Source of the DNA: an uncultured Christensenella sp.
Lineage (GTDB): Bacteria > Bacillota > Clostridia > Christensenellales > Borkfalkiaceae
Direction of reading: 5' to 3'
NCBI GenBank assembly: GCA_910578065.1
Contig: CAJTPB010000004.1
Span: 1 to 64,000 of the forward strand
Length of the DNA stretch: 64,000 nucleotides
Shown here: positions 43,255-51,397 of the stretch, in pieces
Layout of the letters: the number at the start of each line of letters is the position of its first letter
Numbering within the stretch: the first letter of the stretch is position 1
The notes under the pieces: generated by a model
What the model saw: only the letters and a program-made list of their open reading frames with translations
The model's database searches: none
What the model was told of the DNA's origin: nothing
Program-made: the position numbers and the translations under genes

Positions 43255-44531
43255 TATTCGGTTTCCTCCTTGTCGTCGGCGGGCGTATCCGTCGGCTTTT
43301 TCCCTTGCTTTAATGCTGTTAATTGATATTTGTTTGCGATCGAAACGTCAATGTAATTGAGGGATACGCGGGTCGGCTGTCCGTCGGGGTCATATCCCAA
43401 CAATTCGCGGCGTTCGTCGCGCGACAACAACGCGTCCTCTTTTGTCATTTCTGCGATTTCTTGACGACGGGCAAACGATAATGATTGCGCGATTTTGTCG
43501 TAACATTTGATCGTGCACCCGTACGCAAGTTGACGCGGGGTAAATACCGTAATACGGAAAGCCTCGGTTATTTCTAACGCCAAACCCTCGCAAGCCGTTT
43601 GCCAAAACGCGGTATATTCTTCGTCGGTGTATTTTCCGAGGAATATCGGCAAGGATACGCCGAAAAATGACAATATACCCTCGCGTAAAAACGACAAAAC
43701 GTTTGACGGTATATCTTGCGTTTGTATGTTGATCGGGTGAAACTCCGACTCGTAGTCGGTTGCGACAATTCCGTATTTGCTGTTGAATAAGTGTTCCTCG
43801 AACGTGTCGCGTTTTACTTCGCGTTTGTCCGCCTCCGCGACCGTCTTTAATGACAAAACGCCTTTGACCGATAAAGACGCCTCTAACGATTTCGGGATCG
43901 CCTCTTTGATAACGTGTATCGTCTGCAAGTTGTCGAGTATTTCCCGAAAATCGGCGCGTCCGTTTGCGTCGCCGCCGAGGAAAGCGTTTGCGCCGTATCC
44001 GAGTCGTACGTGTATCAAGTCGGAATACGGCAAATCAAGCACAACGCCGCCGCCCGCGACGCTTGTTAATTCGGCGCGGATTTCGCCGTCAAGGTCGTAG
44101 AGGCGGACGTTTGCTTTTTCGATCGGATAAAACCCGCGCGTAATGCGTCGTACGTCGTTCGTACCTTTGATCGGTACTTCGTCGTACGCCCAATAAATAA
44201 AGCAATTTCGATTTACGAGCGTTAAATATGCGACCTTGTATAAAAATCCTTTCAAGCCGCAAAGGGGGTTGACGCGCCCCGCAAATACGGCGTTAATATC
44301 GTCGTCGACTATAATAACGCGGCGGGGGGATTGCGTTTCAATAACCGACTTGATCGTGCATTTCGATATTTCCTCCGCGACGCGGTGGATTGCTGTTTTT
44401 ACCATATCCGACGCCGTGAAGTCTTTACCGAAAGAGGAAAAAACGACCTTGTTTGCGTTCACTATTTGATTGTAACTTCCGCGCGGTTGCCAACCAAACA
44501 ACGTACGGATTGCGTTTGTAAGCGTTCCCAA
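43254..44531 (-). CDS. Portal protein, HK97 family
   Basis: 425 residues starting at TTG 44531, with AAGGAGG (44543-44549) about ten bases upstream. Family marks: VAEEISKCTIK, VAYLTLVNRNCFIYW, PIEKANVRLYDL, and LPIFLGKYTDEEYTAFWQTA near the end. It forms the dodecameric DNA entry ring. Its ribosome site follows a strong terminator by only a few bases, so its level depends on read-through. Confidence 0.92.
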   Translation of the reverse strand: MGTLTNAIRTLFGWQPRGSYNQIVNANKVVFSSFGKDFTASDMVKTAIHRVAEEISKCTIKSVIETQSPRRVIIVDDDINAVFAGRVNPLCGLKGFLYKVAYLTLVNRNCFIYWAYDEVPIKGTNDVRRITRGFYPIEKANVRLYDLDGEIRAELTSVAGGGVVLDLPYSDLIHVRLGYGANAFLGGDANGRADFREILDNLQTIHVIKEAIPKSLEASLSVKGVLSLKTVAEADKREVKRDTFEEHLFNSKYGIVATDYESEFHPINIQTQDIPSNVLSFLREGILSFFGVSLPIFLGKYTDEEYTAFWQTACEGLALEITEAFRITVFTPRQLAYGCTIKCYDKIAQSLSFARRQEIAEMTKEDALLSRDERRELLGYDPDGQPTRVSLNYIDVSIANKYQLTALKQGKKPTDTPADDKEETE

Positions 44532-44554
44532 ATCGACGCCGACCTCCTTTTCGG

Positions 44555-44609
44555 AAAATAAAAAATGCGCCGATACAACGAGCGTAAAACTCGTAATATC
44601 GGCGCATTT
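44555..44609 (-). terminator. Terminator directly before the portal gene
   Basis: On the minus strand AAATGCGCCGATA (13 bp) pairs with TATCGGCGCATTT; an inner stem ACGAG/CTCGT caps it; TTTTTTATTTT follows. It ends the RNA described at 44556-44755 and precedes the portal ribosome site. Confidence 0.92.
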
Positions 44610-44755
44610 GCTTTTGTTTCAAAAGTAGCGCACACACCGCGGGGCGGTGGATACAAAATACTAATATCGACGGCGCACACGTCCGTTTCGGACGGCAATT
44701 ATCGTAATCGACGGCGCACACACCGCGGGGCGGTGGCGATACGAATATTAAATTT
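44556..44755 (-). ncRNA. Phage non-coding RNA with three co-varying hairpins
   Basis: A ~200-nt unit from its own promoter to a strong terminator, with no convincing open frame. In transcript order it has hairpin CACCGC-CCC-GCGGTG, hairpin GTCCG-AAA-CGGAC and again CACCGC-CCC-GCGGTG (plus-strand positions 44721-44735, 44681-44693, 44635-44649). Each is followed directly by GTGTGCGC, and the first two also by CGTCGAT. The middle stem differs at both arms yet still pairs, which indicates selection on structure. It lies between the Com-like gene and portal. Function unknown: decoy for a protein, packaging RNA, or antiterminator are options. Confidence 0.7.
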
Positions 44756-44761
44756 GCCTCT

Positions 44762-44791
44762 ATTATAAGCAAAAACACGGTACAAAGTCAA
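44762..44791 (-). promoter_or_regulatory. Sigma-A promoter of the phage RNA
   Basis: Minus strand TTGACT (44791-44786), an 18-bp spacer, TATAAT (44767-44762). Confidence 0.85.
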
Positions 44792-44831
44792 TCATTTTTG
44801 AAAAATTTTTGTTGATAACTTTGTTTTACGG

Positions 44832-45014
44832 TCAATTTTTTTCCACGGGGCGGGTAAATATGTACTCTTTTTTGCACGTGGGGCAATAAAACGTTACATT
44901 TGTTACGCCGTGGCGGGCGTCATATTTTCCGATCAATCGACCGTGTATCGGGCAACGTATTTCGCGGATACATGCGGCGGCTTGCCGCTTTTGCGATTTG
45001 TTTTGTTTTCCCAT
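44832..45014 (-). CDS. Small zinc-finger protein (Com-like)
   Basis: 60 residues from ATG 45014, GGAGG before it, starting 2 bp past the terminase stop. A C-x2-H ... C-x2-C knuckle is seen: IRCPIHGRLIGKYDAR and TFYCPTCKKEYIFT. This resembles the Com-like small zinc proteins of phages. In phage Mu, Com binds mRNA; here it lies just upstream of the structured RNA, so an RNA-binding role is worth testing. Confidence 0.65.
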   Translation of the reverse strand: MGKQNKSQKRQAAACIREIRCPIHGRLIGKYDARHGVTNVTFYCPTCKKEYIFTRPVEKN

Positions 45015-45016
45015 AT

Positions 45017-46867
45017 TCAACCTCCGATCTTTGCCATAAACGCGGATTTGCAACCACGCAAGGCGGCGTATGCAATAGTTTTTGACATTGTGCCGTCAAT
45101 CTTGTTTCCGATATATCCGATAATTTTTGTCGGCATAACAAACCCGTTGCGATCGTATCGTATCGCGGTATTGCGGAAGTTCCACCGACAAATTGCGTTG
45201 TTTTGATAATTGATATGCCGCGCCCGTAAATCTTCCTCGATATTTCGGGTCGGTACGTTTAACGTTTCGGGCGTCATGCGAATTTTGACGGGTACATTTT
45301 GCCCGAAGTATTTGACGATACGTTTTGCAAAGTCTTTCGCGTGCCATTCGTCATAACCGACGACGTACGGGCGGATACCGAATTTTTCGTAAAGTTCCCA
45401 AATATACTCGGCGACGATAACGTCGTCGATAACGTTATCTTTGACGATACGACACAAACCCTCCGTCGCCCATTGTGTATAATCTTTCTTTTCGGGGTTA
45501 GTAGGGGAGTCCGTCGATTGACCGTCGCCCGCCTTGACTTCCGTTACAAAGTACATTGTATGCACGTATTTTACGGGGTCGTTTGGTTTCATAAACAAAA
45601 ATGTTACAGCGCAAAGGTCGTTTGTTTCTGCAAGGTCAACGCCGCAAATACACCAACAATTTGAAAAATCGGCAAGGTCGAAAGTTGCGTCGCAAACGAT
45701 ATATTTTTCCTCTAACCACGCATTAGACGAAAGTTGCTTAATATTAAAATCTTTCGCAAGGATAAACGCGCGATCCGTTCCGCTGTGCCGCGCTGTATCG
45801 ACTTTGCCGCGCAAGTACGACCATTTTTTCGCAACACCGACGAGCGGGTTTGATTTCGCCCAACTGCGCTCGTCGTTCCAAATTTCCGCCTCACTGTCTT
45901 GCGTATAAAGCCATATCAACCAACGCGACGTATCAATATCCGACTCGCCTTTCAAGGCTTTTCGGGCTTTTTCGAGGCGGTCGTCGAGGTATCCGTCGCG
46001 GACGATACCCTCGGTCGTGATTTCAAAGTACAACGGCTCGTCTTGCGTGGATATGGACGTTTGCAAGGGGAGGACGGTTGACGCGTCTTTCATTTCGTGT
46101 ACTTCGTCCACGATAACGAGTTTCAAATTTCGACCCTCTTTTGCGCCCGCTTTCGCCGACATTTTCTTGATCGCGCCTTTGTTTTGCGCGGAAAATTTAC
46201 CCGTCTTTTTGCGTTGTTTTGGATTGCCGAAAAATATACCCTTGATATTTTTATGCGTAACTTTCGATACGACCCGCGACTCCTCCCGAAACGCGTTAAT
46301 GCAATCGAATATTAAACCCGCTTGATCGTAGTCGTTTGAGGCGCACATGACTTTTTGACCCGCCTCTCCGCAAAACCATTCCGCAAGTACCAACGCCGCA
46401 ACAAACGGGGTCTTGCCGTTTTTGCGGGCGACGAGCAAAAAGATTTCTTGAAAGCGACGCGCCCAACGCCCGCCGTCCGACGTGTCGGGATCGTAAACAT
46501 AAAAACCGAATATCGCCTCGGTAATCGCTTTTTGGTTGAGGGTCAAAATAAACGGTTTGCTCGCGAAAGGGCTTTCAAAGTGTTTGATTTCGGTTTCGAT
46601 AAATTTTATCCGTTTATGCGCCGCCTCCAAATCGAAACGGTACACGTCCGAACGGCAAAAAATATCTTGTATCAAGTTTTCGAGCGTGGTTTTTAATTCG
46701 CGCCCGATAACAATTTCGCCCGATCTGCAACGCTTGTAATATTCGATCAACCAACTATGCCGCCCGCCGACGTCCTCGTTTAACGTCTGCCAACATGAAA
46801 GCGGGGTAATATCGGGGTTTACGAGTTCCCATTCTGCGACGTTCGCCGCGTCCGTTGCGTTATTCAT
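45017..46867 (-). CDS. terL: Terminase large subunit
   Basis: 616 residues. The ATPase domain has a Walker A-like LLVARKNGKTPF (Lys152), Walker B LVIVDEVHEM (Asp254-Glu255) and a coupling TTEG motif. The nuclease domain has DLAETNDLCAVTFLF (first Asp), GYDEWHAKDF and KIDGTMSKTIAYAAL. It packages DNA into the prohead. It starts inside the end of the small subunit gene by 8 bp. Confidence 0.94.
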   Translation of the reverse strand: MNNATDAANVAEWELVNPDITPLSCWQTLNEDVGGRHSWLIEYYKRCRSGEIVIGRELKTTLENLIQDIFCRSDVYRFDLEAAHKRIKFIETEIKHFESPFASKPFILTLNQKAITEAIFGFYVYDPDTSDGGRWARRFQEIFLLVARKNGKTPFVAALVLAEWFCGEAGQKVMCASNDYDQAGLIFDCINAFREESRVVSKVTHKNIKGIFFGNPKQRKKTGKFSAQNKGAIKKMSAKAGAKEGRNLKLVIVDEVHEMKDASTVLPLQTSISTQDEPLYFEITTEGIVRDGYLDDRLEKARKALKGESDIDTSRWLIWLYTQDSEAEIWNDERSWAKSNPLVGVAKKWSYLRGKVDTARHSGTDRAFILAKDFNIKQLSSNAWLEEKYIVCDATFDLADFSNCWCICGVDLAETNDLCAVTFLFMKPNDPVKYVHTMYFVTEVKAGDGQSTDSPTNPEKKDYTQWATEGLCRIVKDNVIDDVIVAEYIWELYEKFGIRPYVVGYDEWHAKDFAKRIVKYFGQNVPVKIRMTPETLNVPTRNIEEDLRARHINYQNNAICRWNFRNTAIRYDRNGFVMPTKIIGYIGNKIDGTMSKTIAYAALRGCKSAFMAKIGG

Positions 46868-47210
46868 AGTCTTTCAAATCGTCGCCGTCGTCGCCGTCTA
46901 ACGCGCCGAGGAGGTCTTTGTTTAACTTCTGCATGACGGACGAATATTGCGCCATGTATTTGACGCGTACTTTGCCCGCCGCCGTTTCTTTTTGCACGGT
47001 CGGATTTTTCGGATCGTAAAGGATCGTCGGCAAATCCTTTATGACTTCCAAACATGAAAAAACCTCCGCGACTTTGCGGATCAATTCGTCGTAAATATCA
47101 AGTTTGATTTTATCGACGCCCGCGGACGTAAACAACTTGACGAGGCGGTCGTATTCCGCTTGCGCGATTGCTGCTTTGTCTTTCGGCGCGGCTTTGTTTC
47201 CTTTTGCCAT
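46860..47210 (-). CDS. terS: Terminase small subunit, P27 family
   Basis: 116 residues from ATG 47210 with AGGGCAACG/GGAGG upstream. The helical pattern and the ending with LNKDLLGALDGDDGDD, directly upstream of terL, fit the P27 family, which recognises the packaging site. Confidence 0.8.
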   Translation of the reverse strand: MAKGNKAAPKDKAAIAQAEYDRLVKLFTSAGVDKIKLDIYDELIRKVAEVFSCLEVIKDLPTILYDPKNPTVQKETAAGKVRVKYMAQYSSVMQKLNKDLLGALDGDDGDDLKDYE

Positions 47211-47345
47211 TCGTTGCCCTCCTAAAAATGCAAAACTTTTCGCAAAAAAAGTCAAAATTTCGGTGTGTGTGCTAAATGCCCGCGGCTTGGAGTCTTTCGG
47301 CGTTTCAAAAAATCGGCGAGGGGTGGGGGGATATAAAAATATTTT

Positions 47346-48035
47346 TTATTCCGAATACCTTTGCCAATACGCCTCGATCCAACCGATAACGGCGTCGCGT
47401 GCCGCCGCCCGCTTGACGTCCTCGTATGCCCGCTTGATACATTCGTCTTTCGGTGTGTCAATGTGTACGAGTTCCGCCCCGTACTTGCGTTGCATTTCGT
47501 CGCGGTCGAAACGCGACGGATACGTACCGATAATGTACGCGTCTTGCCAACGGCGGCGCGGTGTCGCCGTTCGTACTTCTTCGAGGATCATATCGCGTAT
47601 ATTAAATGCGACGCGCTTTGTTGCGTCGGGCTTGTCGTATTGCCCGCATATACAAATCGCGGCGTGGATACGGTCAAGGTCGATCACAATATCGTTGCGG
47701 GTTGCGACCGATTGTACATACGTTGACTTGCCCGCGCATGGCGACCCATGCACAACGTACACGTGCTTTTGCCCGACGATATGCCCGAATTTGTGCGGGT
47801 GTATTTCATCATGGCATTTATAACACAATACCTCGATATTGTCGGGGTTTAACGTGATATTGACGTCGTCTATATTGTCGAGGGTTAGTTCGATCTTGTG
47901 GTGTGGTCGTAGGTCTGCAATATCGAACGTGCCGCCGCAACGGGCGCACGTGCCGCCGCTTGCGACCTTGCATTGTTGCGCGAGGCTCAAATATTCTTTA
48001 CGGCAATAAAACGCGTGTATGGGGTCGATTGCCAT
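47346..48035 (-). CDS. HNH endonuclease fused to a P-loop kinase-like domain
   Basis: 229 residues from ATG 48035. The N-terminal part is HNH-like with two zinc CxxC pairs: CARCGGTFDIADLRPHHKIELT and NIEVLCYKCHDEIHPHKF. The C-terminal part has a Walker A, VVHGSPCAGKSTYVQSVA, and DLDRIHAAI, as in small nucleotide kinases or AAA-like proteins. HNH genes beside terminase often nick DNA during packaging; the kinase fusion is seen in some phages. A 135-bp gap without gene follows. Confidence 0.82.
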   Translation of the reverse strand: MAIDPIHAFYCRKEYLSLAQQCKVASGGTCARCGGTFDIADLRPHHKIELTLDNIDDVNITLNPDNIEVLCYKCHDEIHPHKFGHIVGQKHVYVVHGSPCAGKSTYVQSVATRNDIVIDLDRIHAAICICGQYDKPDATKRVAFNIRDMILEEVRTATPRRRWQDAYIIGTYPSRFDRDEMQRKYGAELVHIDTPKDECIKRAYEDVKRAAARDAVIGWIEAYWQRYSE

Positions 48036-48036
48036 A

Positions 48037-48636
48037 TCACAAACCCTCCCAACCGTCGCGCGGGAATTTTCCTTGTTCTGCAAGTTCTAACGCCTTTTTG
48101 CGGAGTTCGACCGCTTGCGGATCGCGTGCAAATTCCGCCGTAAAACGGTTAATCAAAAGAAACTGTATCATGCCCGCGTCGGGTTTTGAATATTTCCGTA
48201 CCGTCTTTGTTTTTATACACGGTTTCCCGTCAATCATGACCGTTGACGTTTCGACTTCCTCGTAATAATAGCCCATGGCGACGCGATACGCGTTGTCGAT
48301 CAAGTCGCCTTTTTGCGCCTCGCGCGCGCGGCAAAGCGTTTCGGTTAATTCGGGATAATCTTTCTTGTATTGCGCCCATTGTGTTTTGCCGACGCCGTAA
48401 TATTTGCATATATCGCCCTCGGTAACGCCGTAATGGATATAACGTTCAATATCCGCCAAATAAGGTAAAACCTTATTTGCGAATTGTGATTTTGCGCCTC
48501 TTTTGCCGTTTTCGTCGGTATCTGCCGCCGTTTCGACCGTTTTAACGGGCTTTTTTGCGGGCGGTTTTTTTGACGTCTTTTTCGGGGCTTTTTTTGACGC
48601 TGTCGATTTTTCGTTGTTTCGGGATTGTTTCGGCAT
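48037..48636 (-). CDS. Terminase small subunit-like DNA-binding protein
   Basis: 199 residues: a Lys/Pro/Ala-rich N-terminus (KKAPKKTSKKPPAKKPVK), then a helix-turn-helix (YIHYGVTEGDICKYYGVGKTQWAQYKKDYPE) and a helical rest with MGYYYEEVETSTVMIDG. This is the pattern of small terminases of Bacillota phages. As a P27-type gene stands before terL, there are two candidates for DNA recognition; this one lies before the HNH gene. Confidence 0.7.
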   Translation of the reverse strand: MPKQSRNNEKSTASKKAPKKTSKKPPAKKPVKTVETAADTDENGKRGAKSQFANKVLPYLADIERYIHYGVTEGDICKYYGVGKTQWAQYKKDYPELTETLCRAREAQKGDLIDNAYRVAMGYYYEEVETSTVMIDGKPCIKTKTVRKYSKPDAGMIQFLLINRFTAEFARDPQAVELRKKALELAEQGKFPRDGWEGL

Positions 48637-48661
48637 TTTTTAACCTCCTTTTTGCCCGTTT

Positions 48662-48871
48662 TTAACGCTTTCCCGCGTCAAGTGTGATTTTTGCAATTAT
48701 CCACAACGGCAAATACGCCAACGCCGCCAAAAACGGGGCGCAACATGTGATCCACGCAAGGGGAGTCGCGTCGCACAATTTACAAATAACGAAAATCGCG
48801 GAAAGCGGTACGCAAACCGCAAAAACAAGTATTCCGATTATGTAAATCGCGGAAAGTGCCTTTTTTAACAT
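48662..48871 (-). CDS. Small two-helix membrane protein
   Basis: 69 residues from ATG 48871, overlapping the upstream stop by 7 bp: two membrane helices (ALSAIYIIGILVFAVCVPL, and WITCCAPFLAALAYLPLWII). Function unknown. Confidence 0.6.
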   Translation of the reverse strand: MLKKALSAIYIIGILVFAVCVPLSAIFVICKLCDATPLAWITCCAPFLAALAYLPLWIIAKITLDAGKR

Positions 48872-49128
48872 TTGATTTTGCCTCCTTTTAGTTTTTTGAC
48901 CGACATTATAACCCAACCGTCGGGCAAGGCGGAAAATTCGCGCAAAATATACGTGATTTGCACCGTAAGCCGCCGCCCCGTGAATTTGTCGCCGTTCCAT
49001 TCTTTGAGGATCAAAATATCGCCCTCGTTGTAATTGCGATCGTTGAAACGGTATTCCCACGTTTTCAAGCCTTTATCGACCGCGTCGTAATATTCTTGCA
49101 AAATTTTAACTTCGTGTATTCTCGGCAT
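48865..49128 (-). CDS. DUF3850 (ASCH-like) protein
   Basis: 87 residues from ATG 49128. HEVKILQEYYDAVDKGLKTWEYRFNDRNYNEGDIL and a VTYILREF-like strand are the signature of DUF3850, a small beta-barrel of the ASCH/PUA type that probably binds RNA. Frequent in phages of Bacillota. Confidence 0.8.
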   Translation of the reverse strand: MPRIHEVKILQEYYDAVDKGLKTWEYRFNDRNYNEGDILILKEWNGDKFTGRRLTVQITYILREFSALPDGWVIMSVKKLKGGKIKC

Positions 49129-49576
49129 TTGTAAGCCCTCCAAAAATGAATAATTTTTTAATGCGCCCGTGTTTGTCGGGATCGGATTTCCATACGCAAA
49201 CACTTTCAAACGGTGGCGGGTTGTATTCGCGCACCGCGACGATATGACCCGCGGCGGCTTGCCGCTTGCACCAATCCAAAACGTCAACGTATCGGAAAGT
49301 TGATATTTTATCGCAATATACCAAAACTTGCGCTCGATCGGGCAATCGCAAATCGTGGTAATCCGCGTCGGATATAAGAAAGCGGGCGGCGCGGCGTTCG
49401 GCATTAATCGCCATTATTTGCGGCATGTTGCAAATACGCAATTTGCATTTGATTTTTTCGATAACGTCAAAATTGCGGGCGATCGGCTCGACATACTGTG
49501 TAATACCGCAAACGTTTATGTAACTTTGCAATATCGCGGCGATTTCTGCCGCCTCGGTTTTTGTGGTTTCGTTCAT
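49106..49576 (-). CDS. Hypothetical phage protein
   Basis: 156 residues (MNETTKTEAAEIAAILQSYINV...). The second half contains VLVYCDKISTFRYVDVLDWCKRQAAAG, perhaps an alpha/beta core. Not recognised. It lies just downstream of the replication initiator and overlaps the DUF3850 gene start. Confidence 0.6.
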   Translation of the reverse strand: MNETTKTEAAEIAAILQSYINVCGITQYVEPIARNFDVIEKIKCKLRICNMPQIMAINAERRAARFLISDADYHDLRLPDRAQVLVYCDKISTFRYVDVLDWCKRQAAAGHIVAVREYNPPPFESVCVWKSDPDKHGRIKKLFIFGGLTNAENTRS

Positions 49577-49582
49577 TTTGAT

Positions 49583-50461
49583 TTATTCCCTCCGTTTTTT
49601 GTGCATTTTTATATACATGTACACGCCCGATACATACTCGCTCGTTTTTGCGTCAATCCTTGTCATGGCGTAACCTTTGTACATTTTTTCAAAGGTTGCC
49701 GCCGCGGGTGTATCGCCGTTGTAAATTCGATTGACTTTGCGCCGCGTGAATTTGTTATCGGCGACCGTGATTTGCGGTTTTGTCAAGTTCTTTGACGCAA
49801 CGAAACGTTTTGCGCCTTTCGGGTCTTTCATGCAATAACACGTCATGCCCTCAAATTCGTTTTCGTCCGCATAGAGTCGGCGCGTCTGCGTTCGTCCGCC
49901 GTTGTGCCATAATTCCTCCATAACGTCGCGGTTGCGAAAGTTTGTAACGAGGTGGTGGTGTACGCGGATTTTGCCTTTCTTTTCGTCCGTTTCGTATTCC
50001 GTCCAATAGACGTATTTTAACGGTGGCAATCCGTGTTTATCGTTGTAGTATTTCAACCGTCGTATGTATTTCGTCAATTCCTTTTCCGCCGCGGGTCGGT
50101 TTGGTGGTAGGTGGTCGGCGTCATACGTATAAGTCGCCCACACGTCGCCGTTTGTAAAATTCGCATTGACGAGTCGTACAACGGTTTTGATTGCGTTTTT
50201 GTAATTGAGGTTTTTTTGTGCCTCGCGGCTTGCCTTTGTTTTTCTTGCCCGTGTGGTTGATTTGTGGGTATCCCATACGGGGTAAATTTCAACTTCGAGC
50301 ATGTTTCCGCTTTTGATTGTTTTTGTCCGATAATGCACGATATGGGGATCGCCCAAAGATTGCAAGCGGGCGTCGCGTTCCTCGTTCGTGATTTCTTCTT
50401 CGTCGAAAATCGTATCGAAGTCGTAATCGGTCGGGTTTAGTGTGTAATAGCGTTTTGCCAT
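49583..50461 (-). CDS. HUH rolling-circle replication initiator
   Basis: 292 residues from ATG 50461 with GGAGG before it. The HUH motif is VHHHLVTNF (His168-170), and the catalytic Tyr is most likely Tyr209 in TCYCMKDPKG, followed by Lys. The region KYVYWTEYETDEKKGKIRVHHH fits Rep proteins of small phages and elements (Rep/Gp2-like). HUH enzymes nick a stem-loop and start strand displacement. A large inverted repeat lies 59 bp upstream of the gene and is the likely origin. Confidence 0.82.
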   Translation of the reverse strand: MAKRYYTLNPTDYDFDTIFDEEEITNEERDARLQSLGDPHIVHYRTKTIKSGNMLEVEIYPVWDTHKSTTRARKTKASREAQKNLNYKNAIKTVVRLVNANFTNGDVWATYTYDADHLPPNRPAAEKELTKYIRRLKYYNDKHGLPPLKYVYWTEYETDEKKGKIRVHHHLVTNFRNRDVMEELWHNGGRTQTRRLYADENEFEGMTCYCMKDPKGAKRFVASKNLTKPQITVADNKFTRRKVNRIYNGDTPAAATFEKMYKGYAMTRIDAKTSEYVSGVYMYIKMHKKRRE

Positions 50462-50519
50462 GTTTTGCCTCCGTTGCTTTTGGTGTGTGAAAGACAAAGG
50501 GAGGGGAATAGCCCAACAA

Positions 50520-50598
50520 GCGGGGAAAACACACGGGGGCAAGTGAGGGGATTATCTTTCTAAAAATCAAAGCGTAATGCCCCCGACGTTTTCCCCGC
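50520..50598. other. Candidate double-strand origin (long stem-loop)
   Basis: GCGGGGAAAACACACGGGGG plus CA (50520-50541) pairs with TGCCCCCGACGTTTTCCCCG plus C (50578-50598): 11-bp and 7-bp stems with a small internal loop. The 36-nt loop has an A/T-rich ATTATCTTTCTAAAAATC segment, suited to a nick site. Placed just ahead of the HUH initiator gene. Confidence 0.6.
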
Positions 50599-50743
50599 AA
50601 CCCCTTTCCCCTAACCCCCGAAAGACTTTTCCGAAGAGGGGAAAGCGCGTTGCGCTTGTGTCGGTGTACCCGTACTCGTTTCGTCGATAAGATAATACTT
50701 TATCACGAGGACGGTAAAGCACCGATCGGACGTTTGCAAAATG

Positions 50744-50772
50744 TTGACAATGTACCGCCGATATGGTATAAT
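50744..50772 (+). promoter_or_regulatory. Strong promoter against the operon, upstream of rep
   Basis: TTGACA at 50744-50749, a 17-bp spacer, TATAAT at 50767-50772 on the plus strand. It fires opposite to all nearby genes. The RNA would start near 50779 and soon form a 9-bp hairpin (50814-50846, CGGGCGGTC/GACCGCCCG). No gene follows. The 427-bp gap between 50461 and 50888 holds this promoter and the candidate origin only. Confidence 0.75.
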
Positions 50773-50887
50773 TATATCGGTTTGGTTGTGTGCGCTTTTT
50801 GCGTCAACACTTGCGGGCGGTCGAAAGTGCCAATTTTGACCGCCCGATCCTCTGTCTTTAATTGTGATTGCCGCCTTTCGGCGACTG

Positions 50888-51397
50888 TTAATCGTTTTTA
50901 CCGTTCGACGTTCCCGCGTCGGCGGCTTTTTCTTTACTGTTAATTGTTGATAATTTCGCGTCGAGCGCGGCGACCGCTTGACGTACAAAATCCGACTTGC
51001 TTAAATATCCCAACTTTCGCAACGCGTCGGGCGCGAATACGCGTTCGGCAACGTCGCGCGGGATTTCCACCGTAAGATTGTAAAACGCGTTATCACGGCG
51101 GCGTTGCCGCGTCCGTGCTGTATTTGCGTTGACGGTTTGTCCGCCGCCCGTGGCGGGCGTTTCTGCCGCCGTGGGCGCGGGTACGAGCGCGATTTCGCGC
51201 GGGTCGTAAATATCAAGCGGGGCGCACGAAAGCGTTTTGCAAATTGCTTTCAAAACGGGCGGAGTCGGCAAACAAACGTCGTTGACGAATTTACTCATTA
51301 AAGCCGTATCGACGCGCGGGTCAACGGCGCGGACGCTTGCGGAAACGTCTTTTTGCATGACGCCGCGGTTTAACATGAGTCTTTTATACTTCGACAT
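50888..51397 (-). CDS. Phage DNA-binding protein (XRE-like plus RHH-like)
   Basis: 169 residues from ATG 51397, which overlaps the upstream stop. The N-terminus (RLMLNRGVMQKDVSASVRAVDPRV ... PPVLKAICKTLSCAPLDIYDP) looks like a helix-turn-helix of the XRE type; the C-terminus (AFYNLTVEIPRDVAERVF ... YLSKSDFVRQAVAALDAKL) resembles a ribbon-helix-helix unit. It is the last gene before rep and may regulate it. Confidence 0.65.
   Translation of the reverse strand: MSKYKRLMLNRGVMQKDVSASVRAVDPRVDTALMSKFVNDVCLPTPPVLKAICKTLSCAPLDIYDPREIALVPAPTAAETPATGGGQTVNANTARTRQRRRDNAFYNLTVEIPRDVAERVFAPDALRKLGYLSKSDFVRQAVAALDAKLSTINSKEKAADAGTSNGKND

Noticed and set aside
44628..44736. The three-hairpin array as a mini-CRISPR
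   Set aside because: Repeat parts are 8-23 bp and of unequal length, with no cas genes; promoter, hairpins and terminator fit an RNA gene better.
50611..50988. A 125-codon minus-strand frame in the rep leader
   Set aside because: It overlaps a real gene in another frame, has odd composition and no ribosome site, and covers a strong promoter.
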